Below, piece by piece: positions 1 through 12,989 of a DNA stretch of 64,000 nt. Below the pieces are notes generated by a model that had not been told where the DNA came from, made no database searches, and saw only the letters and a program-made list of their open reading frames with translations. Both the position numbers and the translations under genes were made by a program. Position 1 is the first letter of the stretch; each line of letters starts with the position of its first letter. Source of the stretch: Colletes latitarsis (taxonomy: Eukaryota > Arthropoda > Insecta > Hymenoptera > Colletidae); NCBI RefSeq assembly GCF_051014445.1, contig NW_027488377.1, forward strand, positions 4,836,001-4,900,000, read 5' to 3'.

Positions 1-2500
1 ATCTGGCCAACAACTATGAGAAAAACGCGAAAGTACGAGCCAGATGATTGCAAATACCTGAACTATCCCAGGCATCACCAGCGTTATCCACTAAAATATT
101 ATTCGCAACCTGGTTTAATTGACTGTTCCGGTGTGGTACCACATTACTGCGTGGTCCAAGCCAGAAAAAGGCCAGGATCTGGCCAACAAGAATGCGAAAA
201 ATGCGAAAGTACGCGCCAGATGAGGGCAAATACCAGACCTAACCGAGACATTACCGGCATTATCCTCTAAAATATTAATCGCAACTAGGTTTAATTGACT
301 GTTTCGTTGTGGAACCGCATTACTACGGGATCCAAACCAGAAAAAAACCCAGGATCTGGCCAACAACTATGAGAAAAAGCGAAAGTATGAGCCAGATGAT
401 TGCAAATACCAGAACTATCCCAGACATAACCAGCGTTATCCTCTAAAATATTATTCGCAACCTGCTTTAATTGACTGTTTCAGTCTGGTACCACTTTACT
501 ACGTGGTCCAAGCCAGAAGAAGGCCAGGATCTGGCCAACAAGTATGCGAAAAATGCGAAGGTCCGAGCCAGATGAGGGCAAATACCAGACCTAACCGAGA
601 CATAACCGGCGTTATCCTCCAAAATATTAATCGCAACCAGGTTTAATTGACTGTTTCGGTGTGGTACCGCATTACTACGGGATCCAAACCAGAAAGAACC
701 CAGCATCTGGCCAACAACTATGAGAAAAACGCGAAAGTATGAGCCAGATGGGGGCAAATCCCAGACCTAACCGAGACATAACCAGCGTTATCCTCTAAAA
801 TATTAATCGCAACCAGGTTTAATTGACTGTTTCGGTGTGGTACCGCATTACTACGTGATCCAAACCAGAGAAATGCCAGGATCTGGCCGACAAGTATTCG
901 AAAAATGCGATAGTATGAGCCAGAGGAGTGTAAATACCAGAGTTAACACAGACATAACCGGCGTTATCCTCTAAAATATTAATCGCAACCGGGTTTAATT
1001 GACTGTTTCCGTGTGGAACCACATTACTACGGGATCCAAACCAGAAAAAACCCAGGATCTGGCCAACAACTATGAGAAAAATGCGAAAGTATGAGCCAGA
1101 TGATTGCAAATACCAGAACTAACCCAGACATAACCAGCGTTATCCTCTAAAATATTAATCGCAACCAGGTTTTGTTGACTGTTTCGGTGTGGTACTGCAT
1201 TACTACGTGATCCAGACCAGAAAAAGGCCAGGATCTGGCCAACAAGTATGCGCAAAATGCGAAAGTACGAGCCAGATGAGGGCAAATCCCGGACCTAACC
1301 GAGACATAGCCGGAGCTATCCTCTAAAATATTAATCGCAACCAGGTATAATTGACTGTTTCGGTGTGGTACCGCATTGCTACGATGATCCAAACCAGAAA
1401 GAGGCCAGTATCTGGCCAACAAGTATGCGAAAAATGCGAAAGTATGAGCCATATGATTGCAAATACTAGAACTAACCCAGACATAACCAGCGTTATCCTC
1501 TAAAATATTAATCGCAACCAGGTTTAATTGACTGTTTCGGTGTGGTACCGCATTACTACGTGATCCAAACCAGAGAAAGGCCAGGATCTGGCCAACAAGG
1601 ATGAGAAAAATGCGAATGTATTGAGCAAGATGATTGCAAATACCAGACCTAACCCAGACATAACCAGCGTTATCCTCTAAAATATTAATCGCAACCAGAT
1701 TTAATTGACTGTTTCGGTGTGGAACCACATTACTACGGGATCCAAACCAGAAAAAAAACCCAGGATCTGGCCAACAACTATGAGAAAGAGCGAAAGTATG
1801 AGCCAGATGATTGCAAATACCAGAATTATCCCAGACATAACCAGCGTTATCCTCTAAAATATTATTCGCAACCAGGTTTAATTGACTGTTTCAGTCTCGT
1901 GCCACTTTACTACGTGGTCCAAGCCAGAAGAAGTCCAGGATCTGGCCAACAAGTATGCGAAAAATGCGAAAGTCCGAGCCAGATGAGGGCAAATACCAGA
2001 CCTATCCGAGACATAACCGGCGTTATCCTCCAAAATATTAATCGCAACCAGGTTCAATTGACTGTTTCGGTGTGGAACAACATTACTACGGGATACAAAC
2101 CAGAAAAAACCCAGGATCTGGCCAACAACTATGAGAAAAACGCGAAAGTATGAGCCAGATGATTGCAAATACCAGAACTATCCCAGGCATAACCAGCGTT
2201 ATCCTCTAAAATATTATTCGCATCCAGGTTTAATTGACTGTTTCGGTGTGGTACCACATTACTACGTGGGCCAAGCCAGAAAAAGGCCGGGATCTGGCCA
2301 ACACGAATGCGAAAAATGCGAAAGTACGCGCCAGATGAGGGCAAATATCAGACCTAACCGAGACATTACCGGCGTTATCCTCTAAAATATTAATCGCAAC
2401 CAGGTTCAATTGACTGTTTCGGTGTGGAACCACATTACTACGGGATCCAAACCAGAAAAAAACCCAGGATCTGGCCAACAACTATGAGAAAAAGCGAAAG
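1..2500. repeat. Older duplication inside the satellite, period about 2115 bp
   Basis: The first few hundred bases resemble the segment starting near 2116, at an offset of 2115 bp (12 monomers). Both contain the uncommon ACAACTATGAGAAAAACGCG stretch and a monomer with ATTATTCGCA. Scattered mismatches separate the two, so this is older than the 2116-bp duplication further on. A subfamily with CAGTCTGGTACCACTTTACT (480s) recurs in close variants at about 1890, 12470, 26560, 46280, 49275 and 63005, which makes it a useful marker for tracing array history. Confidence 0.6.
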
Positions 2501-2949
2501 TATGAGCCAGATGATTGCAAATACCAGAACTAACCCAGACATAACCAGCGTTATCCTCTAAAATACTGATCGGAACCAGCTTCTATTGACTGTTTCAGTG
2601 TGGTACCACATTACTACGTGATCCACACCCGAAAAAGGCCAGGATCTGGCCAACAAGTATGCGAAAAACGTGAAAGTACGAGCCAGATGAGGACAAATCC
2701 CAGACCTAACCGAGACATAACCAGCGTTATCCTCTAAAATATTAATCGCAACCACGTTTAATTGACTGTTTCGGTGTGGCACCGCATTGCTACGATGATC
2801 CAAACCAGAAAGAGGCCAGGATCTGGCCAACAAGTATGCGAGAAATGCGAAAGTATGAGCCAGATGATTGCAAATACCAGAACTAACCCAGACATAACCG
2901 GCGTTATCCCCTAAAATATTAATCGCAACCAGGTTTAATTGACTGTTTC

Positions 2950-5806
2950 GGTGTGGTACCGCATTACTACGTGATCCAAACCAGAGAAAGGCCAGGATCT
3001 GGCCAACAAGGATCAGAAAAATGCGAATATATGATCCAGATTATTGCAAATACCAGAACTAACCCTGACATAACCAGCGTTATCCTCTAAAATACGCATC
3101 GGAACATGATTTCAATGACTGTTTCAGTGTGGCACCACATTACTACGTGATCCAAACCAGAAAAAGCCCAGGACCGGGCCAACAAGAATGCGAAAAATGC
3201 GAAAGTACGAGCCAGATGAGGGAAAATCCCAGACCTAACCGAGACGTAACCGGCGTTATCCCCTAAAACATTATTCGCAACCAGGTATAATTGACTGTTT
3301 CGGTGTGGTAGCGCATTGCTACGATGATCCAAATCAGAAAGAGGCCAGGATCTGGCCAACAAGTATGCGAAAAATGCGAAAGTATGAGCCAGATGATTGC
3401 AAATACCAGAACTAACCCACACATAACCAGCGTTATCCTCTAAAATATTAATCGCAACCAGGTTTAATTGACTGTTCCGGTGTGGTACTGCATTACTACG
3501 TGATCCAGACCAGAAAAAGGCCAGGATCTGGCCAACAAGTAAGCGCAAAATGCGAAAGTACGAGCCACATGAGGGCAAATCCCAGACCAAACCGAGACAT
3601 AAACGGCGTTATCCACTAAAATATTAATCGCAACCAGGTTTAATTGACTGTTTCGGTGTAGTACTGCATTACTACGTGATCCAGAGCAGAAAAAGGCCAG
3701 GATCTGGCCAACAAGTATGCGAAAAATGCGAAAGTATGAGCCAGATGATTGCGAATACCAGAACTATGCCTGACGTAACCAGCGTTATCCTCTAAAATAC
3801 GAATCGGAACATGCTTTTAATTACTGTTTCATTGTGGTAACACATTACTACGAGATCCACACCAGAAAAATCCCAGGATCGGGCCAACAAGTATGCGGAA
3901 AATGCGAAAGAACGATCCAGATGAGGGCAAATCCCAGACCTAACCGAGACATAACCGGCGTTATCCTCTAAAATATTAATTGCAACCAGGTTTAATTAAC
4001 TGTTTCAGTGTGGTACCACATTACTACGTGATCCAAATCAGAAAAAGCCCAGGATCTGGCCAACAAGTATGCGAAAAATGCGAAAGTACCAACCAGATGA
4101 GGGCAAATCCCAGACCTAACCTAGACATAACCGGCGTTATCCCCTAAAATATTAATCGCAACCAGGTTTAATTGACTGTTTCGGTGTGGTACCGCATTTC
4201 TACGTGATCCAAACCAGAGAAAGGCCAGGATCTGGCCAACAAGGATGAGAAAAATGCGAATATATGATCCAGATGATTGCAAATACCAGAACTAACCCTG
4301 ACATAACCAGCGTTATCCTCTAAAATACGCATCGGAACATGCTTTTAATGACTGTTTCAGTGTGGTACCACATTACTACGTGATCCAAACCAGAAAAAGC
4401 CCAGGATCGGGCCAACAAGAATGCGAAAAATGCGAAAGTACGAGCCATATGAGGGAAAATCCCAGACCTAACCGAGACGTAACCGGCGTTATCCCCTAAA
4501 ACATTAATCGCAACCAGGTATAATTGACTGTTTCGGTGTGGTACCGCATTGCTACGATGATCCAAACCAGAAAGAGGCCAGGATCTGGCCAACAAGTATG
4601 CGAAAAATGCGAAAGTATGAGCCAGATGATTGCAAATACCAGAACTAACCCACACATAACCAGCGTTATCCTCTAAAATATTAATCGCAACCAGGTTTAA
4701 TTGACTGTTTCGGTGTGGTACTGCATTACTACGTGATCCAGACCAGAAAAAGGCCAGGATCTGGCCAACAAGTATGCGAAAAATGCGAAAGTATGAGCCA
4801 GATGATTGCAAATACCAGAACTAACCCACACATAACCAGCGTTATCCTCTAAAATATTAATCGCAACCAGGTTTAATTGACTGTTCCGGTGTGGTACTGC
4901 ATTACTACGTGATCCAGACCAGAAAAAGGCCAGGATCTGGCCAACAAGTAAGCGCAAAATGCGAAAGTACGAGCCACATGAGGGCAAATCCCAGACCAAA
5001 CCGAGACATAAACGGCGTTATCCACTAAAATATTAATCGCAACCAGGTTTAATTGACTGTTTCGGTGTAGTACTGCATTACTACGTGATCCAGAGCAGAA
5101 AAAGGCCAGGATCTGGCCAACAAGTATGCGAAAAATGCGAAAGTATGAGCCAGATGATTGCGAATACCAGAACTATGCCTGACGTAACCAGCGTTATCCT
5201 CTAAAATACGAATCGGAACATGCTTTTAATTACTGTTTCATTGTGGTAACACATTACTACGAGATCCACACCAGAAAAATCCCAGGATCGGGCCAACAAG
5301 TATGCGGAAAATGCGAAAGAACGATCCAGATGAGGGCAAATCCCAGACCTAACCGAGACATAACCGGCGTTATCCTCTAAAATATTAATTGCAACCAGGT
5401 TTAATTAACTGTTTCAGTGTGGTACCACATTACTACGTGATCCAAATCAGAAAAAGCCCAGGATCTGGCCAACAAGTATGCGAAAAATGCGAAAGTACCA
5501 ACCAGATGAGGGCAAATCCCAGACCTAACCTAGACATAACCGGCGTTATCCCCTAAAATATTAATCGCAACCAGGTTTAATTGACTGTTTCGGTGTGGTA
5601 CCGCATTTCTACGTGATCCAAACCAGAGAAAGGCCAGGATCTGGCCAACAAGGATGAGAAAAATGCGAATATATGATCCAGATGATTGCAAATACCAGAA
5701 CTAACCCTGACATAACCAGCGTTATCCTCTAAAATACGCATCGGAACATGCTTTTAATGACTGTTTCAGTGTGGTACCACATTACTACGTGATCCAAACC
5801 AGAAAA
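2950..5806. repeat. Higher-order repeat of 7 to 8 monomers
   Basis: The segment from about 2950 to 3480 matches about 4180 to 4710 at an offset of 1233 bp (7 monomers). The segment from about 3360 to 4397 matches about 4770 to 5806 at an offset of 1409 bp (8 monomers). The second copy therefore carries one extra monomer, near 4690-4865. Shared rare variants support real duplication: AACGGCGTTATCCACTAAAA at about 3602 and 5011, and TTTTAATTACTGTTTCATTG at about 3813 and 5222. Identity breaks near 5806, where the second copy reads AAAATCCC in place of AAAAGCCC. Confidence 0.75.
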
Positions 5807-8009
5807 ATCCCAGGATCGGGCCAACAAGAATGCGAGAAACGCGAAAGTACGAGCCACATGAGGGAAAATCCCAGACCTAACCTAGACATAACCGGCGTTA
5901 TCCGCTAAAATATTAATCGCAAGCAGGTTTAATTGACTGTTTCGTTGTGGAACCACAATACTACGGGATCCAAACCAGAAAGAGGCCAGGATCTGGCTAA
6001 CAAGTATGCGAAAAATGCGAAAGTATGAGCCAGATGATTGCAAATACCAGAACTATGCCTGACATAACAAGCGTTATCCTCTAAAATACGAATCGGAACA
6101 TGCTTTTAATGTCTGTTTCGGTGTGGCAACACATTACTACGAGATCCAAGCCAGAAAAATCCCTGGATCGGGCCAACAAGGATGCGAGAAACGCGAAAGT
6201 ACGAGCCACATGAGGGAAAATCCCAGACCCAACCGAGACATAACCGGCGTTGTCCTCTAAGATATTAATCGCAACCAGGTTTATTTGACTGTTTCGGTGT
6301 GGTAACGCATTACTACGTGATCCAAACCAGATAAAGCCCAGGATCTGGCCAACAAGTATGCGAAAAATGCGAAAGTACGATCCAGATGAGGGCAAATCCC
6401 AGACCTAACTGAGACATAACCGGCGTTATCCTCTAAAATATTAATCGCAACCAGGTTTAATTGACTGTTTCGGCGTGGTACCGCATTACTACGTGATCCA
6501 AACCAGAAAAAGCCCATGATCTGGCCAACAAGTATGCGAAAAATGCGAAAGTATGAGCCAGATGATTGTAAATACCAGAACTAACCCAGACATAACCAGC
6601 GTTATCCTCTAAAATATTAATCGCAACCAGGTTTAATTGACTGTTTCGGTGTGGTACTGCATTACCACGTGATCCAGACCAGAAAAATCCCAGGATCGGG
6701 CCAACAAGAATGCGAGAAACGCGAAAGTACGAGCCACATGAGGGAAAATCCCAGACCTAACCCAGACATAACCGGCGTTATCCGCTAAAATATTAATCGC
6801 AACCAGGTTTAATTGACTGTTTCGTTGTGGAACCACATTACTACGGGATCCAAACCAGAAAGAACCCAGGACCTGGCCAACAAGTATGCGAAAAATGCGA
6901 AAGAACGATCCAGATGAGTGCAAATCCCAGACCTAACCGAGACATAACCGGCGTTATCCTCTAAAATATTAATTGCAACCAGGTTTAATTAACTGTTTCA
7001 GTGTGGTACTACATTACTACGTGATCCAAATCAGAAAAAGCCCAGGATCAGGCCAACAAGTATGCGAAAAATGCGAAAGTTCGGGCCAGATGAGGGCAAA
7101 TACCAGACCTAACCCAGACAAAACCGGCGTTATCCCCTTAAATATTAATCGCAACCAGGTATAATTGACTGTTTCGGTGTGGTACCGCATTGCTACGATG
7201 ATCCAAACCAGAAAGAGGCCAGGATCTGGCTAACAAGTATGCGAAAAATGCGAAAGTACGATCCAGATGAGGGCAAATCCCAGACCTAACCGAGACATAA
7301 CCGGCGTTATCCTCTAAAATATTAATCGCAACCAGGTTTAATTGACTGTTTCGGTGTGGTAACGCATTACTACGTGATCCAAACCAGATAAAGCCCAGGA
7401 TCTGGCCAACAAGTATCAGAAAAATGCGAAAGTTCGAGCCAGATGAGGGCAAATACCAGACCTAACCCAGACAAAACCGGCGTTATCCCCTAAAATATTA
7501 ATCGCAACCAGGTATAATTGACTGTTTCGGTGTGGCACCGCATTGCTACGATGATCCAAACCAGAAAGAGGCCAGGATCTGGCTAACAAGTATGCGAAAA
7601 ATGCGAAAGTATGAGCCAGATGATTGCAAATACCAGAACTAACCCAGACATAACCAGCGTTATCCTCTAAAATATTAATCGCAACAAGGTTTAATTGACT
7701 GTTTCGGTGTGGTACCGCATTACTACGTGATCCAAACCAGAGAAAGGCCAGGATCTGGCAAACAAGTATGAGAAAAATGCGAAAGTTCGAGCCAGATGAG
7801 GGCAAATACCAGACCTAACCCAGACAAAACAGGCGTTATCCTCTAAAATATTAATCGCAACCAGGTATAATTGACTGTTTCGGTGTGGTACCGCATTGCT
7901 ACGATGATCCAAACCAGAAAGGGGCCAGGATCTGGCTAACAAGTATGCGAAAAATGCGCAAGTTCGAGCCAGATGAGGGCAAATACCAGACCTAACCCAG
8001 ACAAAACCG

Positions 8010-11000
8010 GCGTTATCCCCTAAAATATTAATCGCAACCAGGTATAATTGACTGTTTCGGTGTGGTACCGCATTGCTACGATGATCCAAACCAGAAAGAG
8101 GCCAGGATCTGGCTAACAAGTATGCGAAAAATGCGAAAGTTCGAGCCAGATGAGGGCAAATCCCAGACATAACCGAGACATAACCGGCGTTATCCTCTAA
8201 AATACGAATCAGAACATGCTTTTAATGACTGTTTCAGTGTGGTACCACATTACTACGTGATCCAAACCAGAAAAAGGCAAGGATCTGGCCAAAATGTATG
8301 CGAAACATGCGAAAGTACGAGCCAGATGAGGGCAAATACCAGAACTAACCCAGACATAAACAGCGTTATCCTCTAAAATATTAATCGCAACCACGTTTAA
8401 TTGACTGTTTCGGTGTGGTACCGCATTACTACGTGATCCAAACCAGAGAAAGGCCAGGATCTGGCCAACAAGTATGAGAAAAATGCGAAAGTTCGAGCCA
8501 GATGAGGGCAAATACCAGACCTAACCGAGACATAACCGGTGTTATCCTCTAAAATATTAATCGCAACCAGGTTTAATTGACTGTTTCGTTGTGGAACCAC
8601 ATTACTACGGGATCCAAACCAGAGAAAACCCAGGATCTGGCCAACAGGTATGCGAAAAATGCGAAAGTATGAGCCAGATGAGGGCAAATACCAGACCTAA
8701 CCGAGACATAACCGGCGTTATCCTCTAAAATATTAATCGCAACCAGGTTCAATTGACTGTTTCGGTGTGGAACCACATTACTACGGGATCCAAACCAGAA
8801 AGAGGCCAGGATCTGGCCAACAAGTATGAGGAAAATGCGAAAGTTCGAGCCAGATGAGGGCAAATACCAGACCTAACCGAGACATAACCGGCGTTATCCT
8901 CTAAAATATTAATCGCAACCAGGTTTAATTGACTGTTTCGTTGTGGAACCACATTACTGCGGGATCCAAACCAGAAAAAACCCAGGATCAGGCCAACAAG
9001 TATACGAAAAATGCGAAAGAACGATCCAGATGAGGGCAAATCCCAGACCTAACCGAGACATAACCGGCGTTATCCTCTAAAATATTAATCGCAACCAGGT
9101 TTAATTTACTGTTTCGTTGTGGTACCGCATTACCACGTGATCCAAACCAGAAAAAGGCCAGGATCTGGCCAACAAGTATGAGGAAAATGCGAAAGTTCGA
9201 GCCAGATGAGGGCAAATACCAGACCTAACCCAGACAAAACCGGCGTTATCCCCTAAAATATTAATCGCAACCAGGTATAATTGACTGTTTCGGTGTGGTA
9301 CCGCATTACAACGGGATCCAAACCAGAAAAAAAACCCAGGATATGGCCAACAAGTATGCGAAAATTGCGAAGGAATGAGCCAGATGAGGGCAAATACCAG
9401 ACCTAACCCAGCCATAACCGGCGTTATCCGCTAAAATATTAATCTCAACCAGGTTTAATTGACTGTTTCGTTGTGGAACCACATTACTACGGGATCCAAA
9501 CCAGAGAAAACCCAGGATCTGGCCAGTAGGTATGCGAAAAATGCGAAAGTATGAGCCAGATGATTGCAAATACCAGAACTAACCCAGACATAACCAGCGT
9601 TATCCTCTAAAATATTAATCGCAACCAGGTTTAATTGACTGTTTCGTTGTGGTACCGCATTACTACGTGATCCAAACCAGAGAAAGGCCAGGATCTGGCA
9701 AACAAGTATGAGAAAAATGCGAAAGTTCGAGCCAGATGAGGGCAAATACCAGACCTAACCCAGACAAAACCGGCGTTATCCTCTAAAATATTAATCGCAA
9801 CCAGGTATAATTGACTGTTCCGGTGTGGTACCGCATTGCTACGATGATCCATACCAGAAAGGGGCCAGGATCTGGCTAACAAGTATGCGAAAAATGCGAA
9901 AGTACGAGCCAGATGAGGGCAAATCCCAGACCAAACCGAGACACAACCTGCGTTATCCTGTAAAATATTAATCGCAACCAGGTTTAATTGACTGTTTCGG
10001 TGTGGTACCGCATTACTACGTGATCCAAACCAGAAAAAGGCCAGGATCTGGCCAACAAGTATGAGAAATATGCGAAAGTTCGAGCCAGATGAGGGCAAAT
10101 ACCAGACCTAACCCAGAAAAAATCGGCGTTATCCCCTAAAATATTAATCGCAACCAGGTATAATTGACTGTTTCGGTGTGGTACCGCATTGCTACGATGA
10201 TCCAAACCAGAAAGAGGCCAGGATCTGGCTAACAAGTATGCGAAAAATGCGAAAGTTCGAGCCAGATGAGGGCAAATCCCAGACATAACCGAGACATAAC
10301 CGGCGTTATCCTCTAAAATACGAATCAGAACATGCTTTTAATGACTGTTTCAGTGTGGTACCACATTACTACGTGATCCAAACCAGAAAAAGGCAAGGAT
10401 CTGGCCAAAATGTATGCGAAACATGCGAAAGTACGAGCCAGATGAGGGCAAATACCAGAACTAACCCAGACATAACCAGCGTTATCCTCTAAAATATTAA
10501 TCGCAACCACGTTTAATTGACTGTTTCGGTGTGGTACCGCATTACTACGTGATCCAAACCAGAGAAAGGCCAGGATCTGGCCAACAAGTATGAGAAAAAT
10601 GCGAAAGTTCGAGCCAGATGAGGGCAAATACCAGACCTAACCGAGACATAACCGGTGTTATCCTCTAAAATATTAATCGCAACCAGGTTTAATTGACTGT
10701 TTCGTTGTGGAACCACATTACTACGGGATCCAAACCAGAGAAAACCCAGGATCTGGCCAACAGGTATGCGAAAAATGCGAAAGTATGAGCCAGATGAGGG
10801 CAAATACCAGACCTAACCGAGACATAACCGGCGTTATCCTCTAAAATATTAATCGCAACCAGGTTCAATTGACTGTTTCGGTGTGGAACCACATTACTAC
10901 GGGATCCAAACCAGAAAGAGGCCAGGATCTGGCCAACAAGTATGAGGAAAATGCGAAAGTTCGAGCCAGATGAGGGCAAATACCAGACCTAACCGAGACA

Positions 11001-12350
11001 TAACCGGCGTTATCCTCTAAAATATTAATCGCAACCAGGTTTAATTGACTGTTTCGTTGTGGAACCACATTACTGCGGGATCCAAACCAGAAAAAACCCA
11101 GGATCAGGCCAACAAGTATACGAAAAATGCGAAAGAACGATCCAGATGAGGGCAAATCCCAGACCTAACCGAGACATAACCGGCGTTATCCTCTAAAATA
11201 TTAATCGCAACCAGGTTTAATTTACTGTTTCGTTGTGGTACCGCATTACCACGTGATCCAAACCAGAAAAAGGCCAGGATCTGGCCAACAAGTATGAGGA
11301 AAATGCGAAAGTTCGAGCCAGATGAGGGCAAATACCAGACCTAACCCAGACAAAACCGGCGTTATCCCCTAAAATATTAATCGCAACCAGGTATAATTGA
11401 CTGTTTCGGTGTGGTACCGCATTACAACGGGATCCAAACCAGAAAAAAAACCCAGGATATGGCCAACAAGTATGCGAAAATTGCGAAGGAATGAGCCAGA
11501 TGAGGGCAAATACCAGACCTAACCCAGCCATAACCGGCGTTATCCGCTAAAATATTAATCTCAACCAGGTTTAATTGACTGTTTCGTTGTGGAACCACAT
11601 TACTACGGGATCCAAACCAGAGAAAACCCAGGATCTGGCCAGTAGGTATGCGAAAAATGCGAAAGTATGAGCCAGATGATTGCAAATACCAGAACTAACC
11701 CAGACATAACCAGCGTTATCCTCTAAAATATTAATCGCAACCAGGTTTAATTGACTGTTTCGTTGTGGTACCGCATTACTACGTGATCCAAACCAGAGAA
11801 AGGCCAGGATCTGGCAAACAAGTATGAGAAAAATGCGAAAGTTCGAGCCAGATGAGGGCAAATACCAGACCTAACCCAGACAAAACCGGCGTTATCCTCT
11901 AAAATATTAATCGCAACCAGGTATAATTGACTGTTCCGGTGTGGTACCGCATTGCTACGATGATCCATACCAGAAAGGGGCCAGGATCTGGCTAACAAGT
12001 ATGCGAAAAATGCGAAAGTACGAGCCAGATGAGGGCAAATCCCAGACCAAACCGAGACACAACCTGCGTTATCCTGTAAAATATTAATCGCAACCAGGTT
12101 TAATTGACTGTTTCGGTGTGGTACCGCATTACTACGTGATCCAAACCAGAAAAAGGCCAGGATCTGGCCAACAAGTATGAGAAATATGCGAAAGTTCGAG
12201 CCAGATGAGGGCAAATACCAGACCTAACCCAGAAAAAATCGGCGTTATCCCCTAAAATATTAATCGCAACCAGGTATAATTGACTGTTTCGGTGTGGTAC
12301 CGCATTGCTACGATGATCCAAACCAGAAAGAGGCCAGGATCTGGCTAACA
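8010..12350. repeat. Near-perfect 2116-bp tandem duplication (12 monomers)
   Basis: About 8010-10125 is repeated as about 10126-12241 at a constant offset of 2116 bp, and a third partial copy runs on to about 12350. By eye I found one difference inside the repeat (CATAAACAGCG near 8355 against CATAACCAGCG near 10471). Rare features such as CCAGTAGGTATGCG (9524 and 11640) and CAGCCATAACCGG (9409 and 11525) are in both. Such identity over 12 monomers points to a recent unequal exchange. A collapse or duplication error in the assembly is the alternative. Confidence 0.88.
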
Positions 12351-12989
12351 ACTATGAGAAAAACGCGAAAGTATGAGCCAGATGATTGCAAATTCCAGAA
12401 CTATCCCAGACATAACCAGCGTTGTCCTCTAAAATATTATTCGCAACCAGGTTTAATTGACTGTTTCAGTCTGGTACCACTTTACTACGTGGTCCAAGCC
12501 AGAAGAAGGCCAGGATCTGGCCAACAAGTATGCGAAAAATGCGAAAGTCCGAGCCAGATGAGGGCAAATACCAGACCTAACCCAGACATAACCGGCGTTA
12601 TCCTCTAAAATATTAATCGCAACCAGGTTCAATTGACTGTTTCGGTGTGGAACCACATTACTACGGGATCCAAACCAGAAAAAACCCAGGATCTGGCCAA
12701 CAACTATGAGAAAAACGCGAAAGTATGAGCCTGATGATCGCAAGTACCAGAACTAACCCAGACATATCCAGCGTTATCCTCTAAAATACTTATCGGAACC
12801 AGCTTCTATTGACTGTTTCAGTGTGGTACCACATTACAACCTGATCCAAACCAGAAAAGTGCCAGGGTCTGGCCAACAAGTGTGCGAAAAACGCGAAAGT
12901 ATGAGCCAGATGATTGCAAATACCAGAACTAACACAGACATAACCAGCTTTATCCTCTAAAATACTAATCGGAACCAGCTTTTATTGAC

